9,481 nucleotides of DNA from Fidelibacterota bacterium (GTDB lineage Bacteria; Fidelibacterota; UBA2242). Numbering within the stretch: the stretch's first letter is position 1; each line of letters opens with the position of its first letter. The notes below the pieces were generated by a model. The model was not told the origin of the DNA. It searched no databases and saw nothing but the letters and a program-made list of their open reading frames with translations. The translations under genes and the position numbers were made by a program. Positions 1-6,621 of this stretch are shown here, piece after piece. The stretch covers positions 1 to 9,481 of the forward strand of contig DPVY01000031.1 in NCBI GenBank assembly GCA_003527965.1, given 5' to 3'.

Positions 1-292
1 ATTCCGTTTTACTCCGGTCAAACTCCTCCTTAGGAACGTAATCGTCATTTCTGGGAAGTATCTCATCCCAATTAATTTCCTTTTCATCTTCCTTGTCCGA
101 GGTTTTTTCATCCTCAACCGGTTGATCTTCGGGCTCAAGTTCCTCAAGAACCGGATTCTGTTCCAACTCCTGAATCACTTTCGCTTCCAGAGCCAGGGTG
201 GTCAATTGCAAAATAGTAGATTGGAGGATCTGCTGCGGAGTTAAACGCAGTTCCTGGGAAAGTTTTTGAATTTGTGATTGTGATAATTGCAT
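1..292 (-). CDS. rpoN: RNA polymerase sigma-54 factor, N-terminal part (runs off the left edge)
   Basis: The first 97 codons of sigma-54 are visible. This factor directs RNA polymerase to promoters with -24/-12 elements and needs an ATP-driven activator. Residues 1-50 show the glutamine- and leucine-rich Region I: a run of LSQSQIQKLSQELRLTPQQ, then ILQSTILQL, then a helix ending in ELEQNPVLEE, which matches the family pattern of helix, TPQ, leucine-rich helix and ENPxLE. Residues 50-75 are very acidic, as in Region II. The ATG at 290-292 directly follows the lptB stop (293-295) with no spacer, so translation is probably coupled to lptB. An rpoN gene just after lptB is a common order in Gram-negative bacteria. 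The core-binding, helix-turn-helix and RpoN-box parts lie outside the window. Confidence 0.93.
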   Translation of the reverse strand, partial: MQLSQSQIQKLSQELRLTPQQILQSTILQLTTLALEAKVIQELEQNPVLEELEPEDQPVEDEKTSDKEDEKEINWDEILPRNDDYVPKEEFDRSKTE

Positions 293-1048
293 CTATCTGT
301 CCAGTCGAAAACTGTCTCCTAAATATAAGCGTTTTGCGTCTTCATCGTTAGCTAAATATTCCGATGTACCCGCCTTTAATATCCGGCCTTCAAACATTAA
401 ATATGATCGATCCGTGATAGACAGGGTTTCATGAACATTGTGGTCGGTAATTAAGACCCCGATGTTACGGTTTTTAAGATCAACAACAATCTTCTGAATG
501 TCTTCAACAGCAATAGGATCAACTCCCACAAACGGCTCATCGAGAAGGATAAAATCAGGATTAGTCACCAGGGCGCGCGTAATTTCCGTTCGGCGGCGTT
601 CACCACCGGACAATGTATAGGCTTTACTCTTGCGGAATTTCCGGATGTTCAGCTCGTCCAGTAAAGATTCAAGTCGCTCAATCTGTTCTTTTCGGCTGAT
701 ACCGAGAGTCTGCAAAACCAAGAGTAAATTATCTTCCACAGACAATTTTCGGAATACCGATGGTTCCTGAGATAAATATCCGACCCCCAGGCGGGCGCGT
801 TTGTACATCGGCAGATGGGTAATTTCCTGTTCATTAATAAATACTCTGCCGGCGCTGGGCTTGATCATCCCGGTAAACATATGAAAAGTTGTTGTTTTTC
901 CGGCGCCATTGGGACCCAGCAGCCCAACCGCTTCCCCTTTTCGCACCTCTATGGAAATATGATCTACAACTGTCCGCTTGCCATAAATTTTGCAGAGGGC
1001 TTCTCCTCTTAGTATTTTTCCCTGTTGTCCTGTTTCCTGCACATGCAC
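293..1048 (-). CDS. lptB: LPS export ABC transporter ATP-binding protein LptB
   Basis: This is the cytoplasmic ATPase of the LptB2FGC complex, which pulls LPS out of the inner membrane and pushes it across the periplasm. The 251 residues show all ABC ATPase motifs: Walker A GPNGAGKTT at 45-53, the Q-loop region YLSQEPSVF at 91-99, the signature LSGGERRR at 146-153, Walker B FILLDEP at 166-172 and the switch histidine H203 in TDHNV. The length is near the family norm of about 240. The start is unclear: the GTG at 1046-1048 sits on top of the only Shine-Dalgarno-like sequence (AACAGG), whereas the in-frame GTG at 1040-1042 (residue 3) lies five bases after it and may be the real start. There is no in-frame ATG nearby. 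The gene follows lptC after 7 bases and abuts rpoN. Confidence 0.95.
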   Translation of the reverse strand: MHVQETGQQGKILRGEALCKIYGKRTVVDHISIEVRKGEAVGLLGPNGAGKTTTFHMFTGMIKPSAGRVFINEQEITHLPMYKRARLGVGYLSQEPSVFRKLSVEDNLLLVLQTLGISRKEQIERLESLLDELNIRKFRKSKAYTLSGGERRRTEITRALVTNPDFILLDEPFVGVDPIAVEDIQKIVVDLKNRNIGVLITDHNVHETLSITDRSYLMFEGRILKAGTSEYLANDEDAKRLYLGDSFRLDR

Positions 1049-1055
1049 CTGTTAT

Positions 1056-1586
1056 TTATTTTAATTTTCGATCGGTTACACCGGACGGTTTATCGATTAT
1101 CCAATTCCGCAGATCAGAATCCGATTCAAATCCAATACCCGTCAATGTGTCATTTTCACTTACCAGGGTGATAAAAACATCGGATATAATCCGTTCCCGC
1201 TTGTGATCCCAGCGCAGCTCCTCGGTAGACAGTGTGACCCCGCTATCTGAAACCACGACGACATTTCCCTGGGCAAGCAGGTCATTTGTACGCTCGTCGA
1301 CCCGGGCTTTGTGTGATTTCAAATGCGACAGGTGCGACTGCTCTTCATCGAAGAAATCCACATCGACTTTTTCATCCAGAATAACGACCGACTCATCATT
1401 ATATTTAGTTAAATGTTTGGCGAGCACGATAGCCCGTTTTTGCCCGTCCTTGGTCAAAACTATCTCAGTATTCCAGCTTTCCTGGTCCGGATACCGGTTT
1501 TCTTCAACAATAGCGCTATCTTCTTCGACAGGTGAACACGAAATAGTGATAATTGCTATGGACAAATAAATGAGAATTTTTTTCAT
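1056..1586 (-). CDS. lptC: LptC-like LPS export periplasmic protein, probably a lipoprotein
   Basis: The 176-residue product is probably LptC, the inner-membrane-anchored protein that takes LPS from LptB2FG and passes it to the periplasmic bridge. The N-terminus has KK followed by a hydrophobic stretch (residues 4-16) ending in ITIS-C17. That suggests a lipoprotein signal, although the lipobox is not canonical. The middle region (about 70-160) has alternating hydrophobic beta-strand-like segments such as RTNDLLAQGNVVVVSDSGV and LRWDHKRERIISD. These fit the OstA/LptC jellyroll pattern, in which disposable terms like 'GNVVV' and 'L..W....' recur. The assignment rests on this pattern and on its place between kdsD and lptB. 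Its ATG overlaps the kdsD stop by 4 bases (ATGA). No separate lptA follows it. Confidence 0.82.
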   Translation of the reverse strand: MKKILIYLSIAIITISCSPVEEDSAIVEENRYPDQESWNTEIVLTKDGQKRAIVLAKHLTKYNDESVVILDEKVDVDFFDEEQSHLSHLKSHKARVDERTNDLLAQGNVVVVSDSGVTLSTEELRWDHKRERIISDVFITLVSENDTLTGIGFESDSDLRNWIIDKPSGVTDRKLK

Positions 1587-2560
1587 GACATTATACCGTA
1601 ACGCAATATATCATGGATATGAATGATTCCTACCGGTTTGCCGACTTTTTCAGATTCATAAACAAACAGGCTGGTAACTGCATATTCTTCCATCTGATAC
1701 AAGGCGTCGATTGCAAGAGTATTTGGATTTATCCACTTAGGGTTGATCGACATGATATCTTTCGCCGCCTTCTCCAGAAAATTATTGCCTCTTTCCAGAC
1801 CTCTGCGAAGATCTCCATCGGTAATCACCCCCGTCAAATTGTTCGTCTTATCGAGAATACCAACAACCCCGAAACCCTTTTCCGTCATCGTAAAAAGTAC
1901 TTTTTTCATCGAATCATTAATCCCGGCAAAAGGAAGCTTCTCACCGGTATTCATCAGATCCCGCACAGTTGTTAATAAGCGACGACCTAATGAACCACCC
2001 GGATGCAGCCCCGCAAAATCGTTTTCTTTAAATTTCCGCTTATCCATAAGGGCAATCGCCAGAGCGTCACCCATGGCTAATGCGACGACTGTGCTGGCAG
2101 TTGGAACAATACCAAGCGGACAGGGCTCTAATTCCACCCCGATATTGATAATAATATCACATTTTTGGGCTAAAGAAGACCGGCTATTACCCACAAATCC
2201 GATCACCGGTATTTTCATCTTCCGGGCAAATGGCAGCAAGCCAACTACCTCGCTGGTCTCACCACTGTTGGAAATAACAATTAAAGCATCGTTTTTGCCG
2301 ACTCCGCCTAAATCACCATGACCGGCCTCATAGGCATGAATGAAAAAACTGGGGGTGCCTGTGGACGAAAGTGTTGAGGCAATCTTACGACCGATTAATC
2401 CGGATTTTCCCACGCCTGTTAAAATAACTTTGCCCTTTACTTTATATAAAAGTTCAACGGCTTTTTCAAAATTTTCGTCAATCCTTTTCTCAAGATTTGC
2501 AATCGCTTTCGATTCGCCCCGAATTACTTCTCGCGCTTTTTCTAGATATGATGACGGCAT
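1583..2560 (-). CDS. kdsD: Arabinose-5-phosphate isomerase (KdsD/KpsF family)
   Basis: This enzyme interconverts ribulose 5-phosphate and arabinose 5-phosphate, the sugar precursor of Kdo, in the cytoplasm. At 325 residues it has the usual family length. The SIS sugar-isomerase domain covers about 40-175, with TGVGKSGLIGRKIA at 48-61, ISNSGETSE at 96-104 and the PTASTVVALAMGDALA stretch at 153-168. The conserved AGLHPGGSLGRR follows at 183-194. Two CBS domains then occupy about 200-262 and 266-325, with the ITDGDLRRG motif at 246-254; such domains often bind nucleotides or CMP-Kdo-like effectors. The ATG lies 6 bases after the kdsC stop, and AAGGA within the end of kdsC can serve as ribosome binding site. 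The stop overlaps the lptC start. Confidence 0.95.
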   Translation of the reverse strand: MPSSYLEKAREVIRGESKAIANLEKRIDENFEKAVELLYKVKGKVILTGVGKSGLIGRKIASTLSSTGTPSFFIHAYEAGHGDLGGVGKNDALIVISNSGETSEVVGLLPFARKMKIPVIGFVGNSRSSLAQKCDIIINIGVELEPCPLGIVPTASTVVALAMGDALAIALMDKRKFKENDFAGLHPGGSLGRRLLTTVRDLMNTGEKLPFAGINDSMKKVLFTMTEKGFGVVGILDKTNNLTGVITDGDLRRGLERGNNFLEKAAKDIMSINPKWINPNTLAIDALYQMEEYAVTSLFVYESEKVGKPVGIIHIHDILRYGIMS

Positions 2561-2566
2561 ATATTA

Positions 2567-3115
2567 TTAATCCTTATAAGTGACTTTGGTAACTCGCTCT
2601 ACGGCTAAATTAAATTTATCCTGAGCTTTTAAAATCAATTCAATGGCTTCCCGGATCGCCCCGTGTCCGCCCGAAGCTTTCGTAACATAAGCGGCATACT
2701 GTTTAACTTCTGGTAATGCATTGGCAACCGCTATTCCGACACCAACCCGACGTAACAGCGGAATATCAACCAAATCATCACCAATATAGACGATCTCTTC
2801 ATCTGTTAATTTGAATTTTTCTTTAATGGTAAGATAGGGCTCGATTTTAGCCAGATTGCCCTGATACAGATGCTCATCCAGCCCCAGTTCCCGCATCCGG
2901 TAGGTAGTGACTTCGGAATTTCTTCCGGATATAATTGCCATGGGAAAGTCAACTGCTTTCAAAAGAGCAAAGCCGGCGCCATCCAGAACGTGGAATTGTT
3001 TAAATTCAGTGCCATCACTGCCGATAAAAAGCGAACCATCGGTAAAAACTCCGTCAACATCGGAAATGATCAGTTTTATCTTGCGGAGCTGCCGATTTAA
3101 TTTGTCAGATGTCAT
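2567..3115 (-). CDS. kdsC: 3-deoxy-D-manno-octulosonate 8-phosphate phosphatase
   Basis: This HAD-family phosphatase removes phosphate from Kdo 8-phosphate to give free Kdo. The 182 residues match the typical cap-less, tetrameric KdsC length. Visible motifs are HAD motif I SDVDGVFTDG at 18-27 (nucleophile D19, acid/base D21), motif II SGRNS at 63-67 and motif IV GDDLVD at 112-117. The SGGHGAIREAIELIL tail at 148-162 is typical of KdsC. The start ATG at 3113-3115 overlaps the end of kdsA by 11 bases, which implies translational coupling. It could only be confused with the phosphatase domain of CMP-sialate-type enzymes, and the surrounding Kdo genes make KdsC far more likely. Confidence 0.95.
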   Translation of the reverse strand: MTSDKLNRQLRKIKLIISDVDGVFTDGSLFIGSDGTEFKQFHVLDGAGFALLKAVDFPMAIISGRNSEVTTYRMRELGLDEHLYQGNLAKIEPYLTIKEKFKLTDEEIVYIGDDLVDIPLLRRVGVGIAVANALPEVKQYAAYVTKASGGHGAIREAIELILKAQDKFNLAVERVTKVTYKD

Positions 3116-3929
3116 AAAAATCCTTTACTGTATCCTTAATCCGAACCAGTTCCGCTATCAAAACAGCCAGTTTATTCAGCGGATATTGGGTAGCGCGATC
3201 ACTTTTAGCCTGATCGACATTATCGTGAACTTCCATAAAAATTCCATCCACACCAGCAGCAACCATTGCCCGGGCCATGCCGGGAATGAATTGCCGGTTT
3301 CCGCCGGTTGTCCGGCCTCCGGGAATCTGGGCGGAATGAGTAGCGTCAAAAACTACCGGATAACCGGTCTGCTGCATTATGGGAACGGCTCTCACATCGG
3401 ATAATAAACCACCATATCCAAAACTGGTTCCCCGATCGGTAAGCAGGATATTCTTATTCCTTGTGGATTCAATTTTTCGAACGATGTGCGTCATGTCTCC
3501 GGGCGCCAGAAATTGTCCTTTTTTTACATTAACTACTTTACCGCTTTTCCCCGCTGCAATCAGCAGATCGGTTTGGCGGCATAAAAACGCCGGAATTTGC
3601 AAAACATCGACGACTTCGGCAGCCGGGATAACATGAGACACTTCATGAATATCGGTTAGTACCGGTATATTAAATTCATGCCTGACTTCGTCAAGAATTT
3701 TTAAGCCTTCCTCCAGTCCCGGGCCTCTGAAAGAATCAACCGACGTTCGGTTTGCTTTATCATAGGATGCCTTAAAAACAAAAGATTGCCGCAATTTAGC
3801 CATAAGTTTCTGCAACTGCTCTGCCATAAATAGCGTATGATCGCGGCTTTCAATAACGCAGGGTCCTAAAATGAAAAGCAGCGGTTGACTTTTCCCAACC
3901 CTTATATTTTTAATTGTAACCTCAGTCAT
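3105..3929 (-). CDS. kdsA: 3-deoxy-8-phosphooctulonate synthase (Kdo-8-P synthase), metal-dependent type
   Basis: The enzyme condenses phosphoenolpyruvate with arabinose 5-phosphate to Kdo 8-phosphate, the first committed step of Kdo synthesis. It is 274 residues long, the usual size. The (beta/alpha)8-barrel motifs include FILGPCVIESRD at 19-30, FKASYDKANRTS at 52-63, the QIPAFLCRQTDLL strand at 111-123 and FDATHSAQIPGG at 194-205. Position 24 is cysteine where the E. coli enzyme has asparagine. Together with H198, E233 and D244, all four metal ligands known from the Aquifex-type (metal-dependent) class are present, so I infer a divalent-metal enzyme. The ATG overlaps the pyrG stop by 8 bases and the stop overlaps kdsC by 11 bases. 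Confidence 0.96.
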   Translation of the reverse strand: MTEVTIKNIRVGKSQPLLFILGPCVIESRDHTLFMAEQLQKLMAKLRQSFVFKASYDKANRTSVDSFRGPGLEEGLKILDEVRHEFNIPVLTDIHEVSHVIPAAEVVDVLQIPAFLCRQTDLLIAAGKSGKVVNVKKGQFLAPGDMTHIVRKIESTRNKNILLTDRGTSFGYGGLLSDVRAVPIMQQTGYPVVFDATHSAQIPGGRTTGGNRQFIPGMARAMVAAGVDGIFMEVHDNVDQAKSDRATQYPLNKLAVLIAELVRIKDTVKDFYDI

Positions 3930-5556
3930 TGTCTATCTTCTCCTTCCGGTACTGAAGGGCGGCTTTGACAAACTCTCTGAAAAGAGGATGAGCCCTGTTA
4001 ATGCGTGATTTCAATTCCGGATGAAACTGACAAGCAACGAACCATGGGTGACTGGGTAATTCGATCATTTCAACCAGATTTAGATCTTTATTCACGGCTC
4101 CTACAATTAATCCTTTTTCCAATAAACGCGGTAGAAACTTATTATTTACTTCGTAACGATGGCGGTGACGTTCGGATATTTTTTCGATTCCGTAAATTTT
4201 ATGGGATTTTGTGCCGGGCTGAATTTCCGCCGGATATGCTCCTAAACGCATAGTCCCACCCTTACCGGAGATGTTTTTCTGATCTTCCATCAAATCGATC
4301 ACCGGGAACGGGGAATCACTTTTAAATTCCGTGCTGTTGGCATATTTTAGACCACAAACATTGCGGGCAAATTCAATCACGGCACATTGCAGACCGAGGC
4401 AAATCCCAAAAAACGGGATGTTATTTTCCCGGGCGATTTTTACTGCCAAAATTTTTCCTTCAATTCCACGATCACCAAATCCACCCGGAACAAGCAAACC
4501 GTCAACGCCTTTAAAATATTCCACGGAATTCTCATACTGAATATCATCGGCTTCAATCCAGCGAATATTGACCCGACAATCATTTTTCACCCCGGCGTGA
4601 ATAAATGACTCGGTAATGGATTTATAAGCATCATGGAGTTGGGTATATTTCCCGCAGACCATAATCGTGGTTTCTTTTGAAGGATTTTTAACCCTTTTTA
4701 CAAATTTTTCCAGAGATTTCAGGTCGGGTTTTTTGTGGGGCAATTTCAAGGCGTTAAGCACCTGATCACCAAGCAGCTGAGCATTGTACATGAGCGGTAT
4801 TTCATAAATCGTCTCTGCATCGAAAGCCTCTATCACCGCTTGCTGGGTAACATTACAAAACAAAGCGATTTTCTTTCTGACCGACTCATCAAAATGGTGG
4901 TTTGTCCGGCACAACAATATATCGGGTTGAATCCCGATTTCCCGTAAGCGCTGAACGCTGTGCTGGGTCGGTTTGGTTTTAATCTCCCCGCTGGTTTCTA
5001 TATAGGGCACCAGGGTCAAATGAACATTTATGCAATTTTCACTGCCCACATCCAGCCGAAACTGCCGGATTGCCTCTAAAAAAGGCAAACTCTCAATATC
5101 CCCAACGGTTCCACCGACTTCGGTAATTACGACATCATATTTCCTGTCCCGGCTAACTCCGACGATCCGCCGCTTAATCTCATCGGTAATGTGGGGAATA
5201 ACCTGAACTGTGGCGCCCAGGTAATCTCCCCGCCTTTCCCGGGTAATGACTGTGTTATAAACTTTACCGGTTGTGGTATTATTCCGGCAACTCATGTCCT
5301 CATCGATAAAACGCTCATAATGTCCCAGGTCAAGATCGGTCTCGCTGCCATCTTCCAAAACATAAACTTCACCGTGCTGATAGGGGCTCATGGTTCCGGG
5401 GTCTACATTAATATAGGGATCAAATTTCTGAATAGTTACCTGATATCCCCGGGCTTTCAACAGATAACCGATGGAGGCGCTGCTGATTCCTTTACCCAAC
5501 CCGGAAATAACTCCGCCGGTAACGAAAATATATTTTGTCGGAATATCAGATTTCAC
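3922..5556 (-). CDS. pyrG: CTP synthase (glutamine-hydrolysing)
   Basis: PyrG converts UTP to CTP using ATP and glutamine. The 544 residues nearly equal the E. coli enzyme. The N-terminal synthetase domain carries the P-loop GGVISGLGKG at 14-23, KFDPYINVDPGTMSP at 44-58 and EVGGTVGDIES at 146-156. The C-terminal class I glutaminase domain has the oxyanion strand PGGFGDRG at 357-364, nucleophile C386 in GICLGLQ, and the catalytic pair H512/E514 in FHPE. Translation starts at a GTG (5554-5556) inside the last codons of kdsB, an 11-base overlap; no in-frame ATG precedes the conserved KYIFVTGG. Its place between kdsB and kdsA puts CTP supply next to the CTP-consuming step, CMP-Kdo formation. Confidence 0.97.
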   Translation of the reverse strand: MKSDIPTKYIFVTGGVISGLGKGISSASIGYLLKARGYQVTIQKFDPYINVDPGTMSPYQHGEVYVLEDGSETDLDLGHYERFIDEDMSCRNNTTTGKVYNTVITRERRGDYLGATVQVIPHITDEIKRRIVGVSRDRKYDVVITEVGGTVGDIESLPFLEAIRQFRLDVGSENCINVHLTLVPYIETSGEIKTKPTQHSVQRLREIGIQPDILLCRTNHHFDESVRKKIALFCNVTQQAVIEAFDAETIYEIPLMYNAQLLGDQVLNALKLPHKKPDLKSLEKFVKRVKNPSKETTIMVCGKYTQLHDAYKSITESFIHAGVKNDCRVNIRWIEADDIQYENSVEYFKGVDGLLVPGGFGDRGIEGKILAVKIARENNIPFFGICLGLQCAVIEFARNVCGLKYANSTEFKSDSPFPVIDLMEDQKNISGKGGTMRLGAYPAEIQPGTKSHKIYGIEKISERHRHRYEVNNKFLPRLLEKGLIVGAVNKDLNLVEMIELPSHPWFVACQFHPELKSRINRAHPLFREFVKAALQYRKEKIDND

Positions 5557-6286
5557 GGGATTTTAATATCCTTTCCGCTTGTTTGACATCTGCCGGAGTG
5601 TCAATTCCAAAAGAAAATTTTTCGGTTACAATAACATGAATCCTGTCCCCGTTTTCCATAATCCGAAGCTGCTCAAGCTGTTCCGCCTTTTCAAGAACCG
5701 ACGGCGGCATTTCGATAAATTGCATAAGGTATGATTTCCGATATACATACAACCCGATATGCACCATCGCCGGATGAGATGCCATATCTATTGCAGATCG
5801 GACAAAGGGAATATTCTGACGGGAAAAATAGATGGCTTCACTATTTTTATTTATCAGCACTTTCACTGTATTGGGATTGATTAACTCTTCCTCAAGCACC
5901 CCATTCCGGGCGGCTGTTACTACCTGTATCTCCGCATTCGCACGGAATTTTTCAACAGCCCGATCGATTATTACCGGCTCCAGAAATGGTTCGTCACCCT
6001 GTATATTAGCGACGATATCATAATCAAGTGAACGAGCCGCAAAGGCGCAGCGGTCGGTGCCGGAAGGCAAATCCGGAGGCGTTATCACCGCATTTCCGCC
6101 AAACTTTTGAACGGTTTCAATGATTCTCTCATCATCGGTTGCAACAATCACAGAATCAAGACTGCGGCATTTCAGGGCATTTTCATAAACATGTTGAATT
6201 AACGGTTTACCGGCAATCATGACCAGAGGTTTCCCCGGGAACCGGGTAGACGAAAAGCGCGCCGGGATGATCCCTACCGCCCGCAT
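5546..6286 (-). CDS. kdsB: 3-deoxy-manno-octulosonate cytidylyltransferase (CMP-Kdo synthetase)
   Basis: KdsB joins CTP and Kdo to CMP-Kdo, the activated sugar used by Kdo transferases on lipid A. The 246 residues match the family. Motifs visible are IIPARFSSTRFPGKPL at 6-21 (nucleotide binding R10, R15, K19), VATDDERI at 48-55, LPSGTDRCA at 73-81, NIQGDEPFL at 94-102 (Mg-binding D98), the EKAEQLEQLRIMENG helix at 199-213 and GIDTPADV at 227-234. This is the first clear gene of the operon. The ATG at 6284-6286 has GAGGG (plus-strand 6296-6300) nine bases upstream. A small ORF may overlap this start. The stop TGA lies inside the pyrG start region. Confidence 0.97.
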   Translation of the reverse strand: MRAVGIIPARFSSTRFPGKPLVMIAGKPLIQHVYENALKCRSLDSVIVATDDERIIETVQKFGGNAVITPPDLPSGTDRCAFAARSLDYDIVANIQGDEPFLEPVIIDRAVEKFRANAEIQVVTAARNGVLEEELINPNTVKVLINKNSEAIYFSRQNIPFVRSAIDMASHPAMVHIGLYVYRKSYLMQFIEMPPSVLEKAEQLEQLRIMENGDRIHVIVTEKFSFGIDTPADVKQAERILKSREI

Positions 6287-6429
6287 TGCTTACCGCCCTC
6301 ATTTATCAATGACGTTTTTATGAATGCGCTCTTGCTCTCAAGAGAATAAAATCCGCCTGCTTGCCCCTGTCCCGTAAACCATACTCCGGCGGAATTAGCT
6401 TTATTTTCGATTGTCTTTTTCCTAACCAT
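6274..6429 (-). CDS. Possible small ORF (51 codons) leading into kdsB
   Basis: An open frame starts at ATG 6427-6429 and ends at TAG 6274-6276, overlapping the first four codons of kdsB. The product would begin MVRKKTIENK, have a glycine-rich middle (GVWFTGQGQAGGF) and end in a basic, polar stretch ending GGKQCGR. I do not recognise it. In its favour, it reaches exactly into the kdsB start, like the other overlapping junctions of this operon. Against it, the upstream GAAGA is a weak ribosome binding site, no family is apparent, and a 51-codon open frame is common by chance. If it is not translated, this stretch is the operon's 5' leader. Confidence 0.25.
   Translation of the reverse strand: MVRKKTIENKANSAGVWFTGQGQAGGFYSLESKSAFIKTSLINEGGKQCGR
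6329..6344. repeat. Small perfect hairpin in the kdsB leader
   Basis: CTCTTG (6329-6334) and CAAGAG (6339-6344) pair perfectly around a 4-base loop. It lies about 43 bases upstream of the kdsB start on the minus strand. It could be a leader RNA hairpin or chance. It is not followed by a T-run in either direction that would make a strong terminator. Confidence 0.3.
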
Positions 6430-6478
6430 CTGTCTTCTTCATTCACCTTTCATTAACATACCGATCAATTTACTGATT

Positions 6479-6495
6479 TTGCTTTCCTAAAGCAA
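6479..6495. promoter_or_regulatory. 7-bp perfect inverted repeat, possible operator or activator site
   Basis: TTGCTTT (6479-6485), spacer CCT, AAAGCAA (6489-6495) form a perfect 17-bp dyad. It ends 14 bases upstream of the sigma-54-like element and could be a protein binding site. A second AAGCAAA follows directly at 6494-6500. No regulator can be named from the sequence. Confidence 0.35.
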
Positions 6496-6509
6496 GCAAA
6501 GCGAATAGC

Positions 6510-6525
6510 TGGCACAATTCTTGAA
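6510..6525 (+). promoter_or_regulatory. Sigma-54-like (-24/-12) promoter for the aminotransferase gene
   Basis: TGGCAC (6510-6515), five bases, then TTGAA (6521-6525) closely resembles the sigma-54 consensus TGGCAC-N5-TTGCW. GG at -24 is exactly 10 bases from the -12 dinucleotide, but that dinucleotide is GA, not the consensus GC, which is a serious mismatch. Transcription would start near 6536, leaving a leader of about 85 bases. The perfect TATAAT at 6537-6542 offers a competing sigma-70-type reading. Confidence 0.35.
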
Positions 6526-6621
6526 CCGCAATCACATATAATGGTTTTGCTAAAAACAAAATAATTCAGTAACCAGCTTCACAAGTTTAGCTTATATTTT
6601 CAATTGGTAAGATAATTGAAA

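Larger units (their letters stand above)
6430..6621. other. Divergent intergenic region between the Kdo operon and the aminotransferase gene
   Basis: This stretch lies between two divergently transcribed units and should hold promoters for both. On the plus strand it contains the inverted repeat at 6479-6495, the sigma-54-like site at 6510-6525 and a perfect TATAAT at 6537-6542; the best -35 for that TATAAT at normal spacing (around 6514-6519) is poor. On the minus strand I find no convincing -35/-10 pair for the operon. A further short inverted repeat, CAATT 6601-6605 and AATTG 6614-6618, brackets the likely ribosome binding area of the aminotransferase gene. Confidence 0.6.

Noticed and set aside
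1042..1044. ATG as the lptB start
   Set aside because: It is out of frame with lptB; the in-frame candidates are the GTG codons at 1046-1048 and 1040-1042.
889..1206. 105-codon plus-strand ORF across the lptB/lptC junction
   Set aside because: Antisense to two well-supported genes; no family resemblance.
1743..2321. 192-codon plus-strand ORF inside kdsD
   Set aside because: Antisense shadow of a clear, full-length kdsD with all its motifs; its composition is that of a reverse frame.
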